Shown here: piece by piece, positions 1 through 5,989 of the stretch | Position numbering within the stretch: the first letter of the stretch is position 1 | Layout: the number at the start of each line of letters is the position of its first letter | Assembly (NCBI GenBank): GCA_947628725.1 | Contig: CANRAQ010000057.1 | Location: forward strand, 1 to 6,001 | Source of the DNA: an uncultured Bacilli bacterium | GTDB lineage: Bacteria; Bacillota_I; Bacilli_A; RF39; UBA660 | DNA length: 6,001 nucleotides | Direction of reading: 5' to 3' | Program-made: the position numbers and the translations under genes | Notes under the pieces: generated by a model | Database searches by the model: none | What the model saw: only the letters and a program-made list of their open reading frames with translations | Told to the model about the DNA's origin: nothing

Positions 1-734
1 AAAAATTAATTACTGATGATACTATACTTGTAAGTATATGTCTAGTTAATAGTGAAATAGGACTATTACAACCAATAAATTCTATTGCAGATATAGTTCA
101 TAAACATAAAAAATGCTTATTACATTCGGATATGACTCAGGCTATAGGTAAGGTAAAAATCGATATAGAAAATGTCGATTTAATAACTTTTTCAGCTCAT
201 AAATTTTATGGTATAAAAGGTGTAGGTGCATTAATAAAAGATAAAAAATTAGATTTAAGACCTGAAATATCTGGAGGTAAAAGTACTACAATTTATAGAA
301 GTGGCACTCCTTCTTTACCACTTATTGTGTCTTTAAGTAAGGCTTTGAGATTAGCGCTACAAGATATAGAAGAAAAATATATTTATGTAAAGAAATTAAA
401 TGAATATTTAGTTAGTAATTTACAAAAATATGAAAAAGTAAAAATAAACAGTAATTCATATTGTATACCTCATATATTAAACATAAGTGTAATAGGTGTA
501 AAACCTGAAACATTTTTACATGCATTAGAAGAATTTGATATATATATATCTACTAAGAGTGCTTGTTCTTCTAATGATTCTAAATCAGATGCAGTATATG
601 CTTTAACTAAAGATGATATTTTATCAAAACATAGTATAAGAATAAGTTTATCGAGTTTAACTACAAAAGAAGAATTAGATTACTTTATAGATAAATTTCA
701 AATATGCTACAATAAATTAACTAATTTAAGATAA
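1..734 (+). CDS. Cysteine desulfurase (NifS/IscS family, class V aminotransferase fold), 5'-truncated by window edge
   Basis: PLP enzyme that takes sulfur from L-cysteine, giving alanine and a protein persulfide for Fe-S cluster or tRNA thiolation pathways in the cytosol. The frame is open from base 3, well upstream of the internal ATG at 132, so the gene continues off the left edge. 243 residues are visible, about two thirds of a usual ~380-residue enzyme. Visible landmarks, in order: VNSEIGLLQP; HSDMTQAIGK, with the PLP-contacting Asp and Gln; SAHKFYG, whose Lys (codon 201-203) should form the Schiff base; GGK....YRSGTPSLP, with the conserved RSGT; and the loop STKSACSS, whose Cys (codon 564-566) is the expected persulfide-forming residue. 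All catalytic residues in the visible part are present. The stop is TAA at 732-734. The sulfur acceptor (IscU/SufU or ThiI) cannot be told because the upstream neighbour is missing. Family assignment is firm; iscS/nifS/sufS subtype is not. Confidence 0.93.
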   Translation, partial: KLITDDTILVSICLVNSEIGLLQPINSIADIVHKHKKCLLHSDMTQAIGKVKIDIENVDLITFSAHKFYGIKGVGALIKDKKLDLRPEISGGKSTTIYRSGTPSLPLIVSLSKALRLALQDIEEKYIYVKKLNEYLVSNLQKYEKVKINSNSYCIPHILNISVIGVKPETFLHALEEFDIYISTKSACSSNDSKSDAVYALTKDDILSKHSIRISLSSLTTKEELDYFIDKFQICYNKLTNLR

Positions 735-742
735 AATATAAA

Positions 743-776
743 TTGTATTTAAAAAAAGTTATAAAGGTGTTATAAT
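743..776 (+). promoter_or_regulatory. Putative extended -10 promoter for the prfB operon
   Basis: TATAAT at 771-776 is preceded by TG at 768-769 (TGtTATAAT), an extended -10 element. The best -35 at a 17-nt spacer is the weak TTTAAA at 748-753; TTGTAT at 743-748 is too far away (22 nt). With the usual 7-nt distance the transcript would start about base 783, at the first base of the prfB Shine-Dalgarno. No convincing terminator separates this from the cysteine desulfurase gene, so some read-through is possible. TATAAT alone is common in such AT-rich DNA; the TG extension and the match with the promoter at 4498-4527 raise confidence. Confidence 0.55.
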
Positions 777-782
777 TATTAT

Positions 783-788
783 AGGTGG
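783..788 (+). promoter_or_regulatory. Ribosome binding site that sets the prfB start
   Basis: AGGTGG lies 4 nt before the ATG at 793. It supports initiation at 793, upstream of the in-frame TGA at 865. It does not support initiation at the ATG at 845, which opens the long +1 frame but has no good Shine-Dalgarno sequence at the right distance. Confidence 0.8.
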
Positions 789-792
789 TATC

Positions 793-1897
793 ATGGAAAT
801 AGGAGAAATAATTAATACATATTATGAATTTAAAAATAAAATAGATGGTCTATGGAGGTCACTTTGACTTAGATTCAAAGAAAGAAACTATAAGTAATTT
901 AGAAAAAGAAGTAAATGATGTAAATTTTTGGAATGATAAAAAACATAGTGAAGAAGTTTTATCTAAACTTAATAATTTAAAAAATATAGTTAATAAAATT
1001 AGTGAATTAAAAACTAATGTTGAATCTAATTTACAAATTTCAGAAATGTTAAAAACAACTATTGATGAAGAAATAAAATCAATGCTTGAATCAGATATTG
1101 ATAAGATAAAAGAAGATTTAAGTAATTTAGAAATAGAATTACTTTTAAATAATCCATACGATAAATGTGACTGTATTTTAGAAATACATCCTGGTGCAGG
1201 TGGTACTGAATCTTGTGATTGGGCTTTAATGCTTTATAGGATGTATACTAGATGGTGTGAAAAAAATGGAAAAAAAATAGAACTTTTAGATTATCAAGAA
1301 GGTGAAGAAGCGGGAATAAAAAGCGTTTCATTTATTATTCATGGAGTTAATAGTTATGGATATTTAAAAAATGAAAAAGGTGTTCATAGACTTATAAGAA
1401 TAAGCCCATTTGATTCTAATAGTAGAAGACATACTTCTTTTGCATCTATAGATATTACACCAATTTATAATGATGAAGAAATAGATATAGTAATTAAAGA
1501 TTCAGATATAAGAATAGATACATATTGTGCATCAGGACATGGTGGACAAGGAGTTAATACGACACCATCTGCTGTAAGAATTACACATTTTCCTACTAAT
1601 ATAGTAGTTACTTGTCAAAATGAAAGAAGTCAAATAAGAAATAAAGAAACTTGTATGACTGTACTTAAAAGTAAATTATATAAATTAGAAGTGGAAAAAA
1701 GAGAAAAAGAATTAAAGAGTATAAAAGGAGAAAATTCAGATATTAATTTTGGATCACAAATTAGGACATATACTATGTGCCCTTATACTCTTGTAAAAGA
1801 TCATAGAACTAATACGCAAACTTCAGATGTAGAAAAAGTTCTTGATGGAGATATAGATGAATTTATTTATGATAATTTAAAACTAGGAGTGAGATAA
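793..1897 (+). CDS. prfB: Peptide chain release factor 2, with programmed +1 frameshift
   Basis: RF2 ends translation at UGA and UAA by binding the ribosomal A site and triggering peptidyl-tRNA hydrolysis. Translation starts at ATG 793 and reads 24 codons to an in-frame TGA at 865-867. A +1 shift at CTT TGA C (862-868) then joins it to the long frame that ends at TAA 1895-1897, giving 367 residues, normal for RF2. The join reads ...LWRSL|DLDSKKETI, as in other RF2 proteins. The RF2-specific stop-reading tripeptide SPF is at residues 204-206 (nt 1403-1411). The catalytic GGQ is at 250-252 (nt 1541-1549), the same numbering as E. coli RF2, and residue 246 is Ala. Residues next to GGQ are unusual: Cys245, His249, Gly253 and Pro258, where I expect Arg, Ala, His and Asp/Glu. 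The TAA overlaps the next start by 1 nt (TAATG). Expression should be autoregulated: low RF2 favours the shift at UGA. Confidence 0.96.
853..868 (+). promoter_or_regulatory. prfB programmed +1 ribosomal frameshift site
   Basis: An internal Shine-Dalgarno-like GGAGG (854-858) is followed after 3 nt (TCA) by the slippery codon CTT (862-864), an in-frame TGA (865-867) and then C868. This is the canonical prfB arrangement: SD-like element, 3-nt spacer, CUU UGA C. The ribosome stalls at UGA when RF2 is scarce, the P-site tRNA-Leu slips from CUU to UUU, and reading resumes at GAC (866-868). Both frames around the site encode conserved RF2 sequence, which confirms it is not a sequencing error. Confidence 0.95.
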
Positions 1898-2805
1898 TGT
1901 GGTTTTCAAAGAAAGAAGAAAATTTAGATTTTATTTTTGAAAGTAAAATATTAAATAAAAATAGAATTAAAAGATATATATATTTAATTATAGGGTGCTT
2001 TTTACTAGCTTTTTCTTTCAATGTGTTTTTTGCACCAAATAATATAGTTTCTGGTGGAGTATCTGGTCTAGCAATAGTAATTAAAAATATATTTGGTATA
2101 TCTACTAGTACATTCATACTTATTTCATATATAATTCTTTTAGTATTATCTTATTTTTTATTGGGGAAAGAAAAAACAAAATATACAATAATTGGTTCTA
2201 TATTATATCCAATATTTGTATATATTACTCAAGATTTTGGAGCATATATAAATTTTGATGTAGATAATATATTACTTGTTGCTGTATTTGGAGCGGTATT
2301 AAATGGTATAGGCTCTGGACTTACATTTAAGTATGGATTTTCATCAGGTGGCAGTGATATAATATGTATGATAATTTCTAAATATTTTAAAGTAAGTATA
2401 GGAAATGCGATGAGAATAATTAATACAATTATAATCATAGGATCTGGATTTTTTATATCTAAAAGTGGCGAAATATATGCTTGGGAAAATGTAATGTATG
2501 CAATAATAGTTGTATATATCGTAAGTATATTAAATGATAGACTTTTATTAGGTTTATCACAATCTAAGTCATTTTATATAATAACAGATAATGAAACTAT
2601 GATAAAAAAATTCTTAATGCAAAAATTAGGAATGGGAGTAACAGTATTAGAAGGTCGTGGAGGTTACACGGGAGATAGAAAAAAAGTATTGATGTGTGTA
2701 GTACCAACAAAATCTTACTTTTTAGCTAAAGAAGGCATTCTTGCTTTAGATAAAAATGCAATAATACTTATAAATGATGTTTATCAATCAGAAGGAATAG
2801 AGTAG
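1897..2805 (+). CDS. YitT-family integral membrane protein (YvjA-like; YitT domain + DUF2179)
   Basis: 302-residue membrane protein of a family common in Bacillota whose transport substrate or role is not established. A short charged N-terminus (1-26) is followed by the YitT membrane domain, with hydrophobic segments at about 27-46, 72-90, 96-111, 124-146, 170-188 and 197-213 and the family motif APNNIVSGGVSGLAI (46-60). A soluble C-terminal DUF2179 domain follows (about 222-300), carrying GRGGYTG at 253-259; family knowledge suggests this domain senses or binds something in the cytoplasm. The ATG at 1897 overlaps the prfB stop, and AGGAG at 1885-1889, inside prfB, is 7 nt upstream, so translation is probably coupled to RF2. 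Its place between prfB and ftsE matches yvjA in B. subtilis, so it is probably the YvjA orthologue rather than another YitT paralogue. Ends with TAG. Confidence 0.9.
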   Translation: MWFSKKEENLDFIFESKILNKNRIKRYIYLIIGCFLLAFSFNVFFAPNNIVSGGVSGLAIVIKNIFGISTSTFILISYIILLVLSYFLLGKEKTKYTIIGSILYPIFVYITQDFGAYINFDVDNILLVAVFGAVLNGIGSGLTFKYGFSSGGSDIICMIISKYFKVSIGNAMRIINTIIIIGSGFFISKSGEIYAWENVMYAIIVVYIVSILNDRLLLGLSQSKSFYIITDNETMIKKFLMQKLGMGVTVLEGRGGYTGDRKKVLMCVVPTKSYFLAKEGILALDKNAIILINDVYQSEGIE

Positions 2806-2808
2806 GTG
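2804..2808 (+). promoter_or_regulatory. Ribosome binding site that sets the ftsE start
   Basis: AGGTG (2804-2808) sits 6 nt before ATG 2815. An in-frame GTG at 2806 lies inside this element, so it cannot use it as its own binding site and is unlikely to be the start. The yitT stop TAG (2803-2805) overlaps the element, so ribosomes ending on yitT are placed directly on the ftsE binding site. Confidence 0.75.
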
Positions 2809-2814
2809 TGTAAT

Positions 2815-3510
2815 ATGGATTTAATAATGATAAGAGATGTAAAGAAGACATATAAAACAGGAACAACTGCAATATATGATTTAAATTTAAACATAAAAAA
2901 AGGAGAGTTTATGTTTATAATTGGATCTACTGGTTGTGGTAAAAGTACTTTGATAAAAATGCTTTATAGAGAAGAAAAACCAACTAGTGGAAAAATTATA
3001 GTAGGTGGACTTGATGTAGGTAAAATTAGAAATAGAAAAGTTTATAAATTAAGAAGAAAAATTGGTGTTGTTTTTCAAGATTATTTACTATTACCAAATT
3101 TAACTGCATATGAGAATGTTGCATATGCATTAGAAGTTTTAGGATTACCAAAAGAAGAAATACATACTAAAGTTATGAAGGTATTAGATTTAGTCGGATT
3201 AAAAAATAAAGCAAAACAATATCCAAATCATTTATCAGGTGGAGAACAACAGAGAGTTGCAATAGCCCGTGCGATAGTTAATGGTCCAAAAATACTAATA
3301 TGTGATGAACCAACAGGAAATTTGGATCCAAAGACTAGTATGGAAATAATGGAAGTACTTGAAGCAATAAACGAACTTGGAACAACTATAATTATGGTTA
3401 CACACGATATAGATATAGTTAAGAAACTAAAAAAGCGTGTTGTTTTACTTGATTCAGGTAGAGTAGTTAAGGATTACAAGGCAGGTGAGTATAAAAATGA
3501 AAAGCTTTAG
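2815..3510 (+). CDS. ftsE: Cell division ATP-binding protein FtsE (ABC ATPase)
   Basis: Cytoplasmic ATPase partner of FtsX. In Gram-positive relatives FtsEX does not transport a solute; ATP hydrolysis drives FtsX to activate peptidoglycan hydrolases outside the membrane (CwlO in B. subtilis, PcsB in pneumococcus). Start chosen at ATG 2815 from the AGGTG site 6 nt upstream, giving 231 residues, normal for FtsE. Motifs with this numbering: Walker A GSTGCGKST 37-45, Q-loop Gln88 (VVFQDY), ABC signature LSGGEQQR 140-147, Walker B ILICDEP 160-166 with catalytic Glu165, D-loop NLD 169-171, H-loop His197 (VTHD). KMLYREEKPTSG after Walker A is typical of FtsE. The Walker A differs from the GPSGAGKST I would expect, but the functional Gly, Lys and Ser/Thr are kept. 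The 3' end overlaps ftsX by 14 nt. Stop TAG. Confidence 0.95.
   Translation: MDLIMIRDVKKTYKTGTTAIYDLNLNIKKGEFMFIIGSTGCGKSTLIKMLYREEKPTSGKIIVGGLDVGKIRNRKVYKLRRKIGVVFQDYLLLPNLTAYENVAYALEVLGLPKEEIHTKVMKVLDLVGLKNKAKQYPNHLSGGEQQRVAIARAIVNGPKILICDEPTGNLDPKTSMEIMEVLEAINELGTTIIMVTHDIDIVKKLKKRVVLLDSGRVVKDYKAGEYKNEKL
3483..3488 (+). promoter_or_regulatory. Ribosome binding site that sets the ftsX start
   Basis: AGGTGA (3483-3488), within the ftsE coding region, is 8 nt before ATG 3497. The in-frame GTG at 3485 lies inside the element and is an unlikely start. The chosen start yields MKSFRILNRN, a normal FtsX amino end. Confidence 0.7.
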
Positions 3511-4426
3511 AATATTAAATAGAAATATAAGAGATTCATTTAAAAGTGTATTTAGAAATTTCTCTTTATCACTTGCTTCTGTATCATGTACTACAATTAC
3601 ACTTATAGTAGTGTCATTGTCAATTATGTTATCTTTAAATGTAAATAATTTTACTGATATAATTGAAAAGAATGTTACAGCAGTTGCATTTTTAGATTCA
3701 GATATTGAACCAGAACAAATAGAAAAAATATATGATAAGATACTTACATTAGATAACATTGAATGCGGAGATGTAATAAATAAATATTGTGAGAATGTTC
3801 AACCTATGGATAAAATGACCATAAGTAAAGAGATGATGGATTCATCAGATGTATTAAAAAGAGTGATGGGTGAATGGGATAGAGAAGAAAGTCCAATTCA
3901 AGATACTATACAAGTTAAGGTAGTAGATATTAATTTAATGAGTAAAACTGCAAAAGAAATAGAACAAATTGATGGAGTAGATATTGTCAAATATGGTGCA
4001 GGTACAATCGAAAAACTTGTTTCTACATTTGTAGTAGTTAGAAAAATATCTATAGTTGCAGTTATAGCTCTTGTAATAGTAACAGCATTCTTGATCGCTA
4101 ATACTATCAAAATAACAATAATGTCTAGAAGAAAAGAAATAGAGATAATGAGACTTGTAGGAGCTAGTAATATAAATATAAGATTACCATTTATATTCGA
4201 AGGATTAATACTTGGTATATTAGGTTCTATAATACCAATTATAATTTCAATATATGGCTATACTACAATTTATAATCATCTTGATGGTCATGTAATAACT
4301 CCTCTTATAAAATTAATACCACCAACACCATTTGTATACTATATTTCATTAGCTATAGTTGTAATAGGTATGGTTGTAGGTATGTTTGCAAGTGCTCGTG
4401 CTGTTAGAAAATATTTAAAGATATAG
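3497..4426 (+). CDS. ftsX: Cell division permease-like protein FtsX
   Basis: Membrane partner of FtsE, 309 residues from ATG 3497, normal for the family. The cytoplasmic N-terminus is basic (RILNRNIRDSFKSVFRN). Four membrane segments are visible: TM1 about 22-47, TM2 about 183-207, TM3 about 231-257, TM4 about 279-299. A large loop between TM1 and TM2 (about 48-182) should face outside and contact a peptidoglycan hydrolase or its adaptor. After TM2 comes the family signature around NTIKITIMSRRKEIEIMRLV with GAS following, the cytoplasmic coupling region for FtsE, and the protein ends in a basic tail (RAVRKYLKI). Its first 14 nt overlap ftsE, so the two subunits are probably translationally coupled. 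No hydrolase gene lies directly downstream in this window, so the partner must be encoded elsewhere. Stop TAG lies in the terminator stem. Confidence 0.94.
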   Translation: MKSFRILNRNIRDSFKSVFRNFSLSLASVSCTTITLIVVSLSIMLSLNVNNFTDIIEKNVTAVAFLDSDIEPEQIEKIYDKILTLDNIECGDVINKYCENVQPMDKMTISKEMMDSSDVLKRVMGEWDREESPIQDTIQVKVVDINLMSKTAKEIEQIDGVDIVKYGAGTIEKLVSTFVVVRKISIVAVIALVIVTAFLIANTIKITIMSRRKEIEIMRLVGASNINIRLPFIFEGLILGILGSIIPIIISIYGYTTIYNHLDGHVITPLIKLIPPTPFVYYISLAIVVIGMVVGMFASARAVRKYLKI

Positions 4427-4443
4427 TCTTTCTATATCTTTTT
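4417..4443 (+). terminator. Probable intrinsic terminator of the prfB-ftsX operon
   Basis: A perfect 10-bp inverted repeat, AAAGATATAG (4417-4426) and CTATATCTTT (4432-4441), encloses the 5-nt loop TCTTT. A run of five T (4439-4443) overlaps the stem end. The ftsX stop codon TAG (4424-4426) forms part of the left arm. The stem is AT-rich and the T-run short, so termination may be incomplete, but position at the operon end and before a new promoter fits. Confidence 0.6.
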
Positions 4444-4497
4444 ATGTTGTTAATAATTAATTAATATTAAAATATAATATTATGAAAAATATTTATG

Positions 4498-4527
4498 TTG
4501 AAAGCAATATTTTATATGTGATATAAT
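4498..4527 (+). promoter_or_regulatory. Putative promoter for the FAD-dependent dehydrogenase gene
   Basis: TTGAAA (4498-4503), an 18-nt spacer and TATAAT (4522-4527), with the extended -10 TG at 4519-4520 (TGaTATAAT). This is a strong housekeeping sigma-A-type match. The predicted start is about 4534, the first base of the Shine-Dalgarno, giving a leader of about 10 nt. The rest of the 117-nt gap (4427-4543) is AT-rich with no recognisable riboswitch or operator beyond the terminator and this promoter. Confidence 0.72.
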
Positions 4528-4533
4528 TTAAGT

Positions 4534-4539
4534 AGGTGG
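4534..4539 (+). promoter_or_regulatory. Ribosome binding site of the FAD-dependent dehydrogenase gene
   Basis: AGGTGG is 4 nt before ATG 4544 and 6 nt after the -10 box. Sequence and spacings are the same as at prfB (783-788). Confidence 0.75.
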
Positions 4540-4543
4540 TAAT

Positions 4544-5989
4544 ATGAAGTATGATTTAATAGTTGTTGGTATGGGTCCAAGTTCTGTGTTTTTAGCATAT
4601 GAGTTAATACAACTCAACAATTATAAAAATGTTTTATTAATTGATCAGGGAAAACCAGTAGATAAACGTATGTGCCCAATAGAAAAGATTGGTAAATGTG
4701 TTAATTGTAAACCACATTGTAATATAACTTGTGGATTTAGTGGCGCTGGTGCATTTTCAGATGGAAAACTTAATTCATATCACTTATCATCTAAAGATAA
4801 AGATGGAAATATTTATTTAGGTGGTAACGGTGGCGGTTACATAAAAAAATATATGACAAAAAAGCAGATAACAGATTTACTTACATATACAGATCAAATA
4901 TATTTAAAATTTGGAGCCGATAAAAAATTACATGGGATAGAACACATGGATGAAATAAAAAAATTGCAAGATAAGGCAATTAAAAGTAATTTAAATCTAG
5001 TATCTTATCCTATAAGACATTTAGGTACAGAAAAAGCTCATATATTATATGGTAAAATTCAAAATTATTTAAAAGATAATGGAATAAATATGATGTTTGA
5101 AACAGAAGTAAGAGATTTAATAGTTGATAAAAATAAAATAAAGGGTGTAGAAGTATTTGATATAAACAAAAATATTTACCAAAATATATATGCATCTAAA
5201 GTAGTACTTGCAGTTGGAAGAAAAGGTGCATCATGGTTAAGTAACATATGTAAAACACATAAAATAGAGACAAAAATAGGTAGTGTAGATATTGGAGTTA
5301 GATATGAATTACCTGATAAAATAATGAGTAAAATAAATGAGTATATGTATGAAGGTAAATTTATAGGTAGACCATTTCCATATGGTGATAAAGTTAGAAC
5401 ATTTTGTCAAAATCCAAGTGGATTTGTTTCTGCAGAAGTTTATGATAATGGTTTAACTTTAGTTAATGGTCATTCATATAAGGATAAAAAAAGCACTAAT
5501 ACTAATTTAGCAATATTAGTTTCACATCATTTTACATATCCATTTAATAAACCTATAGAATATGGCGAAAATATAGCTAAAAATTTAAATAGTCTTGGTG
5601 GAAATTCTATCATGGTTCAAAGACTTGGAGATATATTTAGAGGTAGAAGAACTTGGCCTGAAGATTTAGAAAATAATTCAGTAAAACCTACTTTAAAAAG
5701 TGCTGTAGCGGGAGATATAACTTATGGACTTGGCTATAGAACAATGTCTGATATTATACAGTTTATTAAAGATGTGGATAATGTGGTAGAAGGATTCGCA
5801 CATCCAGATAACCTTTTATATGCTCCAGAAATAAAATTTTATAGTAATGAAATAGTATTAAATAAAAATTTTGAAACTAATATAAAAGGTTTATATTCTA
5901 TAGGTGATGGTGGAGGTCTTACAACAGGATTAATGATGGCATCATGTTCTGGTGTACAAATGGCTAGAATATTATCAAAGAAAAAATAG
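4544..5989 (+). CDS. NAD(P)/FAD-dependent oxidoreductase, COG2509-type uncharacterised FAD-dependent dehydrogenase
   Basis: 481-residue, apparently cytoplasmic flavoprotein; physiological substrate unknown. The N-terminal Rossmann motif is VVGMGPSS (7-14), where the third Gly of GxGxxG is Ser, followed by LLIDQGKPVDKR (31-42) ending the second strand of the FAD fold. A five-cysteine cluster follows: Cys44, 52, 55, 59 and 63 (C-x7-C-x2-C-x3-C-x3-C). It leads straight into CGFSGAGAFSDGKL (63-76), a hallmark of this family. The C-terminal FAD-contacting motif is SIGDGGGLTTGLM, with GDG at 454-456. The region between should hold the substrate domain; I recognise GRRTWPEDL there but no assigned catalytic residue. 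The cluster could bind an Fe-S centre or zinc, or be redox-active; that is inference. The gene is transcribed alone from its own promoter after the operon terminator. Stop TAG at 5987-5989; only 12 nt remain to the edge, so a downstream partner cannot be excluded. Family call firm, function open. Confidence 0.88.
   Translation: MKYDLIVVGMGPSSVFLAYELIQLNNYKNVLLIDQGKPVDKRMCPIEKIGKCVNCKPHCNITCGFSGAGAFSDGKLNSYHLSSKDKDGNIYLGGNGGGYIKKYMTKKQITDLLTYTDQIYLKFGADKKLHGIEHMDEIKKLQDKAIKSNLNLVSYPIRHLGTEKAHILYGKIQNYLKDNGINMMFETEVRDLIVDKNKIKGVEVFDINKNIYQNIYASKVVLAVGRKGASWLSNICKTHKIETKIGSVDIGVRYELPDKIMSKINEYMYEGKFIGRPFPYGDKVRTFCQNPSGFVSAEVYDNGLTLVNGHSYKDKKSTNTNLAILVSHHFTYPFNKPIEYGENIAKNLNSLGGNSIMVQRLGDIFRGRRTWPEDLENNSVKPTLKSAVAGDITYGLGYRTMSDIIQFIKDVDNVVEGFAHPDNLLYAPEIKFYSNEIVLNKNFETNIKGLYSIGDGGGLTTGLMMASCSGVQMARILSKKK

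Noticed and set aside
132..734. A short 200-residue cysteine desulfurase starting at ATG 132
   Set aside because: The frame is open to base 3 and encodes conserved family sequence, including the PLP-contacting Asp just before that Met. It is an internal methionine.
733..750. Small hairpin after the cysteine desulfurase gene as a terminator
   Set aside because: Only about 5-6 A/T pairs (AAATA/TATTT), followed by a run of A rather than T; too weak to call.
865..867. UGA read as Trp (altered genetic code)
   Set aside because: All Trp codons seen are TGG, no gene contains another in-frame TGA, RF2 is present, and this TGA has the exact prfB frameshift context.
845..868. ATG 845 as the start of prfB
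   Set aside because: It has no well-placed ribosome binding site, the residues before the shift site do not resemble RF2, and the conserved N-terminus lies in the frame from ATG 793.
1863..2438. Minus-strand open frames over the prfB/yitT region (1863-2117 and 2229-2438)
   Set aside because: They lie opposite well-supported coding sequence, have no family resemblance or binding site, and are expected by chance opposite hydrophobic coding sequence.
3454..4110. Minus-strand open frames opposite ftsX (3454-3759 and 3898-4110)
   Set aside because: They are complements of the ftsX coding region with no start signals or recognisable protein features.
4444..4497. Riboswitch or leader RNA upstream of the dehydrogenase gene
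   Set aside because: The stretch is short, almost pure A/T and lies before the predicted promoter; no structured aptamer-like elements are visible.
4482..4526. A 14-codon ORF in the gap before the dehydrogenase gene
   Set aside because: It has no Shine-Dalgarno, overlaps the predicted -35/-10 promoter and would lie upstream of the predicted transcript start.
5010..5195. Minus-strand open frame inside the dehydrogenase gene
   Set aside because: Low-complexity Leu/Phe/Tyr-rich translation that is the complement of an AT-rich gene; no binding site.
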